This document shows, piece by piece, positions 1 through 10,955 of a DNA stretch of 64,000 nucleotides; positions within the stretch are counted from its first letter, which is position 1; the number at the start of each line of letters is the position of its first letter. A model generated the notes under the pieces. The model was not told where the DNA came from, searched no databases, and saw only the letters and a program-made list of their open reading frames with translations. The position numbers were made by a program, and so were the translations under genes. Source of the DNA: Bryobacter sp. CoA8 C33 (GTDB lineage Bacteria; Acidobacteriota; Terriglobia; Bryobacterales; Bryobacteraceae); assembly GCA_019931185.1 (NCBI GenBank), contig JAINDK010000009.1, positions 62,001-126,000 of the forward strand, in the 5' to 3' direction.

Positions 1-29
1 AACCCAGGAACTCTCTTCGCTTCATGCCC

Positions 30-1529
30 TCACTCTCCTGCCGCCAGCACGCTGCGCGATTTTGAATAACCGAAGTAAATTGCCAGACCGATGATCAGCC
101 AGATGAAAAACGTGAGCCATGTCTGCAGCGGTAGGCCCAGCATCAGAATCAGGCAGAACAAAATTGACAAGTAAGGAACCATCGGTACCAGCGGCACCCG
201 AAATCCCCGCGGCATATCCGGTTGCCGCTTGCGTAAGACGATCACCCCGGCCGAAACGCTCGCAAACGCCGCCAGTGTTCCAATGTTCGCCAACTCGGCG
301 AAGGTGGCGATATCCCAAAGTCCTGCCGGTATTCCAACCACGAATCCCGCAATCCAGGTGCTCACATCCGGGGTTCGATATTCCGGGTGTACCCGCGAAA
401 AGATTCCCGGCAGCAGCCGGTCCCGCGACATCGCAAACCAGATCCGCGCCTGCCCGTATTGAAAGACAAGCAGCGAACTCCACATCCCGACCAGTGCCCC
501 GACGCTCACAAAGATCCTGAGCTTGTCATATCCCACATCCTTCAGTGCCCGGGCCACGGGTTCGTCATTGTTCAGCGTCGTGTACGGAACGATCCCGGTC
601 AACACTAGCGCCACGGATCCGTAGAGCAATGCGCAAATGGCCAGCGTCAGAATGATTCCCCAAGGCAGATCCCGTTTTGGGTTTTCGCATTCCTCGGCTG
701 CTGTCGATACCGAGTCGAAGCCAATGTAGGCAAAGAAGACGATCGCCGCTCCGGAAATTACACCTGACATGCCATTCGGCATGAAGGGCTTCCAGTTCCC
801 CGGATCGATCGCCGACGCAGCCCCGAAAACAAAAGCCAAAATCGCCAAGGTCTTGATGACAACCATGATGTTGGTGGCCTGCGCGCTTTCCTTCACCCCC
901 CGCACCAGCAGCCAGGTCAGCACCACCATGATGATGAGGGCCGGCAGATTGAAATAAGCCCCGGTGACATCTCCGCCCCGAAATGCCGGCCCGGACCATT
1001 CCGGAGGCAGCCGGTAACCAAAGAGATTGTCCAGAATGTCGTTGAAATATCCCGAGAAGCCAACTGCCACGCTCATGTTGGAAACCGCATACTCAAGGAT
1101 CAGGTCCCAGCCCAGTATCCAGGCAAAGATTTCCCCTAGGGTCGCATAAGCGTAGGTATAGGTGCTTCCCGCCACGGGAATCATCGAGGACAACTCCGCG
1201 TAACAAAGAGCCGCAAATCCGCATGCAAACGCTACCAGGAGGAAACTCAGTACCACTCCCGGTCCCGCCCCCGGCCTGCCAATCGTCGATACCGCGTCTG
1301 GCCCATAGCGCAGCAGATCGAGCACCGGCGCATGCAAAACACTCTGGTACTTCATCGTGACTCCCGCCGCTGCCGTCCCGGTCAGCGTGAAAATGCCCGA
1401 GCCGATCACCGCCCCGATCCCCATCGCCACCAGGCTCCACAAGCCAAGCGTTTTCGTTAGCTTGTGGCGGCCGGATTCGCTCTCGGCAATGAGTTGTTCA
1501 ATCGGCTTGCATCGCAGCAACTGGCTCAT
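30..1529 (-). CDS. APC-superfamily amino acid permease (cationic amino acid transporter type)
   Basis: A 499-residue inner-membrane secondary transporter, probably importing an amino acid by cation symport or exchange. The N-terminal cytoplasmic tail is followed by the APC first-helix signature GIGAVIGSGIFTLTG (about residues 37-51) and about 12 hydrophobic segments. The motif CYAELSSMIPVAGSTYTYAY is typical of the CAT subfamily. The loop between helices 1 and 2 is about 25-30 residues longer than in the paralogue at 56745-58187. The start codon has no visible Shine-Dalgarno sequence but a TAGAAT hexamer six bases upstream, so the message may be leaderless. Substrate specificity cannot be read from the sequence. 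Family assignment is confident. Confidence 0.93.
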   Translation of the reverse strand: MSQLLRCKPIEQLIAESESGRHKLTKTLGLWSLVAMGIGAVIGSGIFTLTGTAAAGVTMKYQSVLHAPVLDLLRYGPDAVSTIGRPGAGPGVVLSFLLVAFACGFAALCYAELSSMIPVAGSTYTYAYATLGEIFAWILGWDLILEYAVSNMSVAVGFSGYFNDILDNLFGYRLPPEWSGPAFRGGDVTGAYFNLPALIIMVVLTWLLVRGVKESAQATNIMVVIKTLAILAFVFGAASAIDPGNWKPFMPNGMSGVISGAAIVFFAYIGFDSVSTAAEECENPKRDLPWGIILTLAICALLYGSVALVLTGIVPYTTLNNDEPVARALKDVGYDKLRIFVSVGALVGMWSSLLVFQYGQARIWFAMSRDRLLPGIFSRVHPEYRTPDVSTWIAGFVVGIPAGLWDIATFAELANIGTLAAFASVSAGVIVLRKRQPDMPRGFRVPLVPMVPYLSILFCLILMLGLPLQTWLTFFIWLIIGLAIYFGYSKSRSVLAAGE

Positions 1530-1535
1530 CGCTGT

Positions 1536-1541
1536 ATTCTA
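1536..1541 (-). promoter_or_regulatory. -10-like TAGAAT just upstream of the permease start
   Basis: On the minus strand TAGAAT ends six bases before the ATG at 1529. There is no Shine-Dalgarno sequence in the gap. This spacing is what a leaderless transcript would need. The assignment rests on position and hexamer only. Confidence 0.4.
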
Positions 1542-1578
1542 CGCTACCCCTCCCGTAACTGTAGCCCCAAAAGCCGAA

Positions 1579-1608
1579 GGGCCAGTGTTGGGGAACCAAC
1601 ACTGGCCC
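1579..1608 (-). terminator. Perfect 13-bp stem-loop, probable terminator
   Basis: Arms 1579-1591 and 1596-1608 are perfect inverted complements (GGGCCAGTGTTGG) around a four-base loop, GGAA on the plus strand. On the minus strand the stem is followed by TTCGGCTTTT, a modest U-rich tail. It lies between the 53-residue gene (ending at 1690) and the permease start, so it could end the upstream message. It could instead act as an RNA structure. Confidence 0.6.
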
Positions 1609-1689
1609 TGGATTGTGTCTGGCAGGCTCGGAGGGAGGGCCCACGAAACACTAATTTCGTCCGACAGAAAAGCTGCCGCTATCAGCCCA

Positions 1690-1851
1690 CTATTTGCGCT
1701 TGGACTGCCCCTTGCTCATCTTCCTGACCTTTCGCTTCAGCGAGCCACGGTCCTGACCTTGCGTACGCCCAGTGTAGGCCGGCGCCTCTTTGCGCGCTGC
1801 CCGCTTCAATTTCTTACGCTCTGATTTATCCTTGACGTGCTTCGTGTTCAT
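1690..1851 (-). CDS. Small very basic protein of unknown function (53 aa)
   Basis: The frame reads MNTKHVKDKSERKK at its N-terminus and ends in KGQSKRK. About 40 percent of its residues are Lys or Arg, and it has no hydrophobic segment, Cys or recognisable fold, so it should be cytoplasmic and probably disordered. Such composition suits binding to RNA, DNA or the ribosome, but that is inference. A strong stem-loop lies about 80 bases downstream on the same strand, giving the gene its own likely transcript end. ATG start, TAG stop. I do not recognise a named family. Confidence 0.6.
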   Translation of the reverse strand: MNTKHVKDKSERKKLKRAARKEAPAYTGRTQGQDRGSLKRKVRKMSKGQSKRK

Positions 1852-1920
1852 GGTTCTTCAATCTCTCAACACTTAAGAATACCGCATCGCGGCTGGATTT
1901 TCCATGTTTGTCCCTCTCAC

Positions 1921-3828
<1,908 letters not shown>

Positions 3829-6800
3829 TCAGAACCGGAACCTTAAGGAAGCCTGCATTCTCCGCGGCGAGCGCGTGCTGATCACCTCTCCAAACCGGGT
3901 GTTCACCTGCGCTCCACTGGCATCAAACCGTGCCGTTGCATCGACCCCGCTAAACTGGGTCTGATTGAACGCGTTGTACATCTCCCAGCGGATTTGCAGG
4001 CTTTTCTTTTCACTAAATAGCGGGATGTTCTTGAAGAAGCTGATGTCCCAGTTCGTGATTCCCGGTCCTCGGAATACATCCTTCGGAGCGTTTCCCGCGT
4101 CCCCCCGTGCCGGCCGCGCGAACACCCCCGGATTGAAAAAGCGCGAGAACGTTCTCTCTCCATAACTCAGTTGCGCTTTCCCTGTCACGTTGATTCGCGT
4201 CCCGTCCCCTCCTCCCGCGAGGTCCACTACATCCACCGTTGAAAAGCCCACTCCAGTGGGGAAGCCACTCGCGAATGTCGTAATCCCTGACACCTGCCAA
4301 TTGTCCAGAAGCAATCTTCCCGCCTTGCTCGGCACCAGTTTGCTACCCCGCGGAAGATCCCAAATGTAGTTCCCTACGAACATGTGCGTCTGGTCAAAGC
4401 CCAGCTTGCCGTAGTTCCAAACCCGTAGCGGCCGGTACAGCGCGATCCCATCTCCATCCGAGTTCGCATAGCCCATTGCTTTCGAATACGTGTAGGCAAG
4501 GCTGATGCTCAGCCCTCGCGCAAAGCGCCGGTTCAGTGTCGCCTGTCCCGAGTTGTAATTCGAAGTCGAGGAAAACTCGTTGTACGTGATCGAGCCCCAT
4601 CCCGGATACGGGCGGAAGAAATTATCCGGCAGCGGCGTCGCCGGATTTGAAGGATCGGCATTCTGCGCCAGGAATCTCGCTCCATAAGGCACCGTATTGA
4701 GATTCCGGCTCACCTGCAGGTGCCGCCCTACATTGCCTACATAGGTCAACTCGAGCACGGTCCCCCGCCCGATATCCCGCTGTACGCCCAGCGTGAAGTT
4801 GTACATCGCCGGTACCTTGTCGCCCCGCCGCTCAAAGGTCGAAGTATTGTTCGGAAACAATACACCAGTCGAACTCAAATAGTTGCTCAGCGAGCCGTAG
4901 TAAACCGTCGGCGTCTGCTGCGTCGGCGGATTCTGGCTGAATCCTCTCACCCCCGGCGCCACCGTGTTGTGGAAGATTCCGAACCCAGCCCGAATCGCCG
5001 TCTTGCCATCCCCAAAGGGATCGTACGCCAATCCGAATCGCGGCTCATATTGAATCGGCGCCTGTTCACGGAATCCCCGTGGATAACCCTGGTTCGACGC
5101 CACCACTGCCCCATTGAACGGCTCTCCCGTTCCCGGCACAAACGCTCCAATAAATACCGCCGGCAGAATCTCGCCCGTTCGCGGATTCACCGCTCGCCGC
5201 CCCTGTGGCGTGCTTACCGGCGCGTACAACGCCGGAATCCGTTGTGCATTGAACAACCCGAAGTCCCAAGCAGAGGCCTGCTGCCGCGCGTGATACCACT
5301 GGTTAAACCACACGAAGCGCAGTCCGATGTCGAATGTCAGCTTCCTCGTCGCCCGCCACGTGTCTTGCACAAACCACCCCATCGTCGACTTCCGTCCTTC
5401 GTTCGAAGGCCGGGATTGCGATTCGCTGTAATTCGCGAAATTCCCCAGCACCGCATTCGAATACGCATAGTTGCTGTCAAAAGGATTGTTCACGTCCCGG
5501 CCGAAGGCGAAACTGCCCCCATACGTTCCTTGTTCCCCTTCATAATTCCGCACCCGCTCGATGGCAATCCCCGCCTTGAACGTGTGCTTACCCGTTGTGT
5601 AGGTCGTGTTGTTGCTCAGATTGAAAGCCGTATCGGCCCCGCGCAGCGGAAAGCGCCCGTCATAAGTGATCGCCGCCGCATTCGGTACGCCCCCGTAGCT
5701 CGCCTGCGGAATGATCCCCAGCGGATTATTCCCCGGGTAGAACTGCCCCAAACCGCTCAATCCCCGATCCGCCCGCAGCATGTTCTTCAACTCCGTATCG
5801 TTCAACGGCGGCCCATCCTCCACCGAGTGCCGCGCCCCAAACGTGAATTCGTTCACCATCTTCGCCGACAGAATTCGCGCCCAGTTCATCACGATCCCAT
5901 CATCGGTAAACGTGTACTTTTGCTTGATCAGCCCCCAGTTGCTTGACCCCGCCGCCACCGCATAGCCGATCGAGTCCGCAAACCATGTCGATCCCCGGAA
6001 GTTCAACGAGTCATTCGCTGTCGGCTTCCAATCCACCCGGAATAAATTCTGGTTCCGCGGCTGCTCGATTGCTTCCTGAAACTGATAGTTGAAGTTCCCG
6101 CCTGTCAGTGCCCGGTTTAACTGGTTCGGCAACGGGAAGATATTCAGCATCGCCCGGCCATTGGCGTTCAGCCGGCTCGCCGGGATCACGTTGTTCGGAA
6201 AGTTCGCATTCGCCTGTGGATCCCGGATCGCAATCAGCCGGTTGTTTACGTCCACCGTTTGCGAAAAATCCCCCGTCCGCTCCAACTGTGTCGGAACCGT
6301 CACTTGCCGCACCGCCTGCGGATTTTTCACCCAACTCTTCTCAAACGAGTAGAAGAAAAACAGCTTGTCCTTCATCGCTCCTTTCAGCGGCACAGGCCCA
6401 CCCAGTGTGCCCCCTATCGTCGCGTACCGGTAAATCGGCCGCGCCACGCCATTCCGGTTGTTGAAGAAATCGTTGGCATTCCACTGTTCGTGCCGCTTGA
6501 ACCAATATGCCGTTCCGTGAAATTCCTTCGAACCCGATTTCGTCACAATGTTGATCGAACTCGCCCCATTCCTTCCGTACTCAGCCTGATAGTTGTTCAT
6601 CAACACTTTCACTTCCCCAATCGCGTCCATGTTGATCGGGCTTGAAAACGTCCCCGGACTACCCAGGTCGTTGCCCGTCACCCCGTCCACCTGCAGCGTA
6701 TTCCAATTGCTCCGCGTGCCCTGTATGTTCGGCGACTGCGTTCCAAAGCTACCTCCCAGAAACTCCGTATCGATCTGCTGCGATACACCCGGCAAAATCC

Positions 6801-7260
6801 TCAGCATCGACACAACATCGCGCCCGCGAATCGACACCTGCTCGATCTGCCGCGATCCGATCAGCGCCGAATGTTCCGTTGACGTCGTCTGCACCGTCAC
6901 CGCCTGTGCCTCGATCGTCACCGATTCTGATACCGCTCCAATCGTCAACTGCAAGCTCCCCACATTCAGCCGCTCGGCGGCGCTCAGTACATTCCCCGTC
7001 TTCTTCAGCGGCTTGAACCCGCTCACTTCCACCTGCACCGTGTAAATACCCGGCTGCAGGGCAGGGAAGCTGAAGTCCCCTGTTTCATTGGTCGCCGTCG
7101 TCCGCTCCTCCCCCGTCCGCTCACTCACCAGTTTCACGGCAGCCGCCGGAATCACATTCGCCGAGGAATCGACCACCGTACCCACGATCGAACCGGAGAT
7201 CGTTTGGCCCCAAACTGAAACCGACAAAAACGGCAATATTAGAAAGACGCGACGCAGCAT
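3829..7260 (-). CDS. TonB-dependent receptor, Oar-like, with carboxypeptidase-regulatory domain
   Basis: A 1143-residue outer-membrane protein, probably taking up or binding a large substrate with TonB energy. Residues 1-18 form a signal peptide ending at Gly-Gln. A CarboxypepD_reg Ig-like domain follows (about 20-105, with GTVVDSSANVIPAAAV). The plug region comes next (about 125-240, with VDGVTGNDLG and EYGRNGASSINIVTKSGS), then a long barrel. The chain ends in an aromatic-rich strand (QASLRFRF) with C-terminal Phe, as expected for barrel insertion. This architecture is heavily expanded in Acidobacteriota. No SusD-like partner or TonB gene is adjacent, so the substrate is unknown. Confidence 0.9.
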   Translation of the reverse strand: MLRRVFLILPFLSVSVWGQTISGSIVGTVVDSSANVIPAAAVKLVSERTGEERTTATNETGDFSFPALQPGIYTVQVEVSGFKPLKKTGNVLSAAERLNVGSLQLTIGAVSESVTIEAQAVTVQTTSTEHSALIGSRQIEQVSIRGRDVVSMLRILPGVSQQIDTEFLGGSFGTQSPNIQGTRSNWNTLQVDGVTGNDLGSPGTFSSPINMDAIGEVKVLMNNYQAEYGRNGASSINIVTKSGSKEFHGTAYWFKRHEQWNANDFFNNRNGVARPIYRYATIGGTLGGPVPLKGAMKDKLFFFYSFEKSWVKNPQAVRQVTVPTQLERTGDFSQTVDVNNRLIAIRDPQANANFPNNVIPASRLNANGRAMLNIFPLPNQLNRALTGGNFNYQFQEAIEQPRNQNLFRVDWKPTANDSLNFRGSTWFADSIGYAVAAGSSNWGLIKQKYTFTDDGIVMNWARILSAKMVNEFTFGARHSVEDGPPLNDTELKNMLRADRGLSGLGQFYPGNNPLGIIPQASYGGVPNAAAITYDGRFPLRGADTAFNLSNNTTYTTGKHTFKAGIAIERVRNYEGEQGTYGGSFAFGRDVNNPFDSNYAYSNAVLGNFANYSESQSRPSNEGRKSTMGWFVQDTWRATRKLTFDIGLRFVWFNQWYHARQQASAWDFGLFNAQRIPALYAPVSTPQGRRAVNPRTGEILPAVFIGAFVPGTGEPFNGAVVASNQGYPRGFREQAPIQYEPRFGLAYDPFGDGKTAIRAGFGIFHNTVAPGVRGFSQNPPTQQTPTVYYGSLSNYLSSTGVLFPNNTSTFERRGDKVPAMYNFTLGVQRDIGRGTVLELTYVGNVGRHLQVSRNLNTVPYGARFLAQNADPSNPATPLPDNFFRPYPGWGSITYNEFSSTSNYNSGQATLNRRFARGLSISLAYTYSKAMGYANSDGDGIALYRPLRVWNYGKLGFDQTHMFVGNYIWDLPRGSKLVPSKAGRLLLDNWQVSGITTFASGFPTGVGFSTVDVVDLAGGGDGTRINVTGKAQLSYGERTFSRFFNPGVFARPARGDAGNAPKDVFRGPGITNWDISFFKNIPLFSEKKSLQIRWEMYNAFNQTQFSGVDATARFDASGAQVNTRFGEVISTRSPRRMQASLRFRF

Positions 7261-7317
7261 AGTTCCGTGAAGTTATCACACTTCTCCACCTTCAGGCCAG
7301 TTACAATCGGAAGTCTC

Positions 7318-9057
7318 ATGACCTTCCTCGATCGCCACACCGCCCGCGTTCTGGCGACGATTCTTGTCTTCGTCTTCACGCTCTGGATCCTTTGGGGGCT
7401 TCGTGAATTCTTCTTCCTCCTCATCGTCGCCCTCTTTTTCGCCTGCACCGTCGAGCCAATTCTCGCCGCCATCTACCGCCATACCCCCAGCTTCATCTCT
7501 CGCCGCATTGCCACTCTCATCACTTTCCCGCTCGTCTTCCTTTCTTCCGGGCTCATTCTCACCATCCTCGGCCAGATCGTTGTCAACCAAGCCTCTCAAC
7601 TCATCCAGCAACTCCCCTCGCTCAACTCCGACCCCTCCCGCTCGCCCCTCCTTCCCCTGCCCGGCTATCTGGAACCCTGCCGCGAGGAGATCATGCGCCT
7701 CGGCTTCCAGATCGCCCACGATTTCTCCAACCTCTTCATCGCGAATATCTCCAGTGCCGGCTTTCTTGTTCTTGCCCCTGTCTTTGGCCTCTATTCTTTG
7801 CTCAAAGGCTCTTCCTGGCGTAATGCCTTAGTCCTATTCGCCGCCCGATCCGGCCGCGCGATCTGGCTCGCCGCCCTGCTCGATGACCTCCATACCCTCC
7901 TGAGCAACTGCATCCGCGCCCTCTTCCTGCATAGCCTCGCCGTCCTTCTCGCCTACCTCGCCTTCTACCACCTCATCGAACTGCCCTTTACCCTGCTGCT
8001 GGCCACGCTCGCCGCGGTTCTCGAAGTCATCCCCCGGCTCGGCTGGCCCAGCGCCGCCCTGCTCAGCATCTTCGCCGGAGAATTACTCGGTGGCGTCCGC
8101 CGTTTTTTCCTGTCGATTCCAGTCCTCGCCACGCAACGCATTTTCTACCGCCACGCACTGCGCCCCGGAGCGATCCTGCTCGGCCTCACCGCCGCCTCCC
8201 TCAGTGCTCACTCCATTAGCCTTTCCACCAGCGAAGCGGTAATCGACGGCTCCGCCCTCACGCTCAAGCTCCGCATCCCGCGCTACGAGGTTGAACACGT
8301 GCCCTTCACCGGTCTCTCTTCCGCCTTTCATTTCTCCGGCGCCCAACTCAACTCCTCTTCCTGCGCCCCTCAGGATCAGGAAATCCTCTGCGACCTCCGC
8401 TTTGCCTTTCCCTCTCCTCCCGCTGAGCAGCTCGACGCGCAAATCACCCTCGCCCGCGTTACCGTTCCCAACCACGTTCATATACTGCGCATCAGCCGCG
8501 GCCCCGTCACCCGCCAAATCGTCTTCGATCGCACCTTCGAGAAAGAACGCATCAACTTCCATGAGCCCGGCCGCATGGAAGTCTTCTGGCGCGCCGCCCG
8601 CATGGGCTTTGCGCAGTTGCTCTATCAACCGGTCCTTCTCGCCCTGCTCCTCATCCTCCCGCGGCCCCTTGCCTATTCCGCCGCCCTCGCCGCTGCCTTC
8701 CTCGTCGTACTCCCTGATCGCTTCTACGCCTCCCCCGGCTTCTTCGAACTCGCCACCGCCATCTCGCTCACCTACCTGGCCTGCGAGCATCTGCTCTTCC
8801 GCGATGCCTCCGGCAAATGGCTCATTTCCGCCGCCATTGGCCTCCTCGAAGGCGCCACCCTCGCCATCCTCGCCCGTCCCACCGGTTCCGGCGCCGTTGC
8901 TTTCGGCGCCGGTAATCTCCTTGCGACGCTCACCCTCAGCCTCGGCGCACGCTACTTCGCCCGCAAAATTCCCCCCCTAATCGAGCGCTATCTCTACTGG
9001 GCCTTCGCCGCGCTGGGAATTCTGTGGACGATTTGGGTCTTCTTCAATCGCTTCTGA
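7318..9057 (+). CDS. AI-2E-type transporter domain fused to HupE/UreJ-like membrane domain
   Basis: The frame has 579 codons from ATG 7318. The N-terminal 280 or so residues look like the AI-2E/PerM permease family: helices at the start, then FLSIPVLATQRIFYRH, which resembles the family's normal C-terminal end. About 50-60 residues usually found between the IP-Gly loop and that end seem to be missing. Immediately after comes a signal-peptide-like stretch (LLGLTAASLSAHS), an exported domain with LARVTVPNHVHILR, and six or seven helices resembling HupE/UreJ-like proteins, without the usual GxDHxxF motif. It may be two former genes. See the finding on base 8158. Function unknown. Confidence 0.65.
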   Translation: MTFLDRHTARVLATILVFVFTLWILWGLREFFFLLIVALFFACTVEPILAAIYRHTPSFISRRIATLITFPLVFLSSGLILTILGQIVVNQASQLIQQLPSLNSDPSRSPLLPLPGYLEPCREEIMRLGFQIAHDFSNLFIANISSAGFLVLAPVFGLYSLLKGSSWRNALVLFAARSGRAIWLAALLDDLHTLLSNCIRALFLHSLAVLLAYLAFYHLIELPFTLLLATLAAVLEVIPRLGWPSAALLSIFAGELLGGVRRFFLSIPVLATQRIFYRHALRPGAILLGLTAASLSAHSISLSTSEAVIDGSALTLKLRIPRYEVEHVPFTGLSSAFHFSGAQLNSSSCAPQDQEILCDLRFAFPSPPAEQLDAQITLARVTVPNHVHILRISRGPVTRQIVFDRTFEKERINFHEPGRMEVFWRAARMGFAQLLYQPVLLALLLILPRPLAYSAALAAAFLVVLPDRFYASPGFFELATAISLTYLACEHLLFRDASGKWLISAAIGLLEGATLAILARPTGSGAVAFGAGNLLATLTLSLGARYFARKIPPLIERYLYWAFAALGILWTIWVFFNRF

Positions 9058-9068
9058 TTCGCGGCCAA

Positions 9069-9815
9069 TCAGCTCGCAAAGTTTACGATCTGGGCGAAGC
9101 TCGCTGCATCAAGGCTCGCTCCCCCCACCAGCGCCCCGTCAATCTCTTCCTGCGCCATCAGCGCCTTGACATTGTCTGGCTTCACCGAGCCGCCGTACAG
9201 GATGCGTACCTCCGCTCCCCCGAACCGTTCCGCTGCCAGCCCCCGGATCACCCGGTGCGCTTCCGCCGCCATCTCGGGAGTGGCCGTCTTTCCCGTCCCG
9301 ATCGCCCAAACCGGCTCATAAGCGATGACGATCCCGGCGAATTCCGCCGCCGTCAATCCGGCAATCCCACCCTCAAACTGCTTCCGTAGCACCGCCTCGG
9401 TTTCCCCCGCCTCGCGTTCGCTGAGCAGTTCCCCCACGCACACGATCACCTTCAAGCCCGCCTCCATCGCTGCCTTCGTGCGCCGCAATACCGTCTCATC
9501 CGTTTCCCCAAAGTACTGCCGCCGTTCACTGTGCCCCACGATCACCCACGTGCAACCCAGCGCCTTCAGCATCGGCCCGGAGATCTCCCCGGTGAACGCT
9601 CCTTCCTTGGCCCAGTACAGATTCTGCCCGCCGATCATCACGGCGCTCCCGGCCGCGGCCGATACCGCCTCGGGCAGGTCCACGAACGGCGCGCAAATCG
9701 CAACTTCGCAACCCGTCGTGTCCTTCACCAGAGGCAGAAAACTCGCAAAAAATGTCTTGGTCTCGGCCGGTGTCTTGAACATCTTCCAGTTCGCGGCCAT
9801 CAGTGGAATTCGCAT
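9069..9815 (-). CDS. tpiA: Triosephosphate isomerase
   Basis: A 248-residue cytoplasmic TIM barrel interconverting dihydroxyacetone phosphate and glyceraldehyde 3-phosphate in glycolysis. ANWKM near the N-terminus holds the substrate-binding Asn and Lys. GHSERR carries the electrophilic His, AYEPVWAIGTG the catalytic Glu and flexible loop, and LYGGSVKPDN the phosphate-binding turn. Length is normal for the family. It is the last gene of a long minus-strand run, ten bases after the phosphodiesterase gene. The classical gap-pgk-tpi neighbourhood is absent. Confidence 0.97.
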   Translation of the reverse strand: MRIPLMAANWKMFKTPAETKTFFASFLPLVKDTTGCEVAICAPFVDLPEAVSAAAGSAVMIGGQNLYWAKEGAFTGEISGPMLKALGCTWVIVGHSERRQYFGETDETVLRRTKAAMEAGLKVIVCVGELLSEREAGETEAVLRKQFEGGIAGLTAAEFAGIVIAYEPVWAIGTGKTATPEMAAEAHRVIRGLAAERFGGAEVRILYGGSVKPDNVKALMAQEEIDGALVGGASLDAASFAQIVNFAS

Positions 9816-9825
9816 CCCTTCCAGT

Positions 9826-10950
9826 CTATCGTTCCAACTTCACGCCAAGCAGACCCGCCAGCCTTCCCGCGATCGCCTCCATCGGCATCTCCGGCCTCCG
9901 GCCCGCTCGGATCCCCTCGCCCCAAAACACACAGCCCGCCCGGTAGTCCGCCAGCCCCGGCCACCAGCCATGGTTGCCGCGCTCATAAGGCGCCACATAT
10001 AACTCCCCACCCGGTTTCATCGCAAACCCCTCATTCCGCTTCGGCTCAAACCCCGCTGCCGCCTTCACCCCCGGCATGAACCTCTCCCGCTCCTCCTCCG
10101 GCACTTCCCGCCCCAGCTTGCCGCTCTCCCGCACCCGCCGCGCCGTCGCTTCATCCTCGGCCAGCAGCAATCCCCCCGCCACCCGAACTCGCATCCCCGC
10201 CCCGAACACCGCTACATTCAAGTCCCGGTCCACCCTTTCAAATCCGTGATCTCCCAACACCACAATCACCGCCCCCTTCGGCGCCGCGGCGGCAATTTCC
10301 CCGATATAGCCGTCCGTCACCTCGAGCGTATGGTTCGCTTCCCGCTCAAAGGGCCCCGCTTCGTGCGCCACCGCATCGAGATCCACAAAGTGCAACAACA
10401 GCAGGTCCGGCTTCTCCTGCTTCAGCAGGTATACAGCGGCTACCTTTCTCGTCCGGTCGTCCACCCAGGTCTGCCGGAAACTCGGATCGAATCTCTCGAT
10501 CTTCTCCACCAGCCCCGCCGTCGCTGTTTCATACACCGAGATGTAATCCATGCTCCCGCCATCCCGCCCGCGAAAGTATTCCGGAAGATTGAAGTCGATC
10601 GCCGCCCCCACCGTCACCGGCCAGGTGATCGCCGCGCTCTTCAGTCCCGCCTTCCGCGTCGCATGCCAAAGCGTCTTCACCCTCAGCATCTCCGCCATCC
10701 AATAATAATCGCCGCTTTCGCTCTTCGGTCTCCGGTTGCCAACAATGCCGTGTTCCCGCGACGCCACCCCCGTGATCAGGGTCGTATGGGATGGCCATGT
10801 CACCGTCGGCACCGCCCCCACCAGCCCCCCGATCCACTCGCCTTCCTTCAGCAGCCGCCGCAGATGCGGGATCCTGAGGCCCAATCGGTCCGCGTCCCGC
10901 AAGTACCGGTGGTCCAGCCCGTCCACCGAGATCACCACCACCGGTTGCAT
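9826..10950 (-). CDS. Alkaline phosphatase-like phosphodiesterase/nucleotide pyrophosphatase
   Basis: A 374-residue metal-dependent hydrolase of the type I phosphodiesterase/nucleotide pyrophosphatase group. ISVDGLDHRYL supplies the first metal Asp. PTVTWPSHTTLITG holds the nucleophilic Thr. HFVDLDAVAHEAG and VLGDHGFE give the remaining Asp and His ligands, and GNHGWWPG near residue 335 the last His. There is no clear signal peptide, so a cytoplasmic or non-classical location is likely, unlike most exported relatives. It starts six bases after the symporter stop in the same operon. Possible substrates are phosphodiesters or pyrophosphates; the sequence does not decide. Confidence 0.87.
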   Translation of the reverse strand: MQPVVVISVDGLDHRYLRDADRLGLRIPHLRRLLKEGEWIGGLVGAVPTVTWPSHTTLITGVASREHGIVGNRRPKSESGDYYWMAEMLRVKTLWHATRKAGLKSAAITWPVTVGAAIDFNLPEYFRGRDGGSMDYISVYETATAGLVEKIERFDPSFRQTWVDDRTRKVAAVYLLKQEKPDLLLLHFVDLDAVAHEAGPFEREANHTLEVTDGYIGEIAAAAPKGAVIVVLGDHGFERVDRDLNVAVFGAGMRVRVAGGLLLAEDEATARRVRESGKLGREVPEEERERFMPGVKAAAGFEPKRNEGFAMKPGGELYVAPYERGNHGWWPGLADYRAGCVFWGEGIRAGRRPEMPMEAIAGRLAGLLGVKLER

Positions 10951-10955
10951 CGCGG

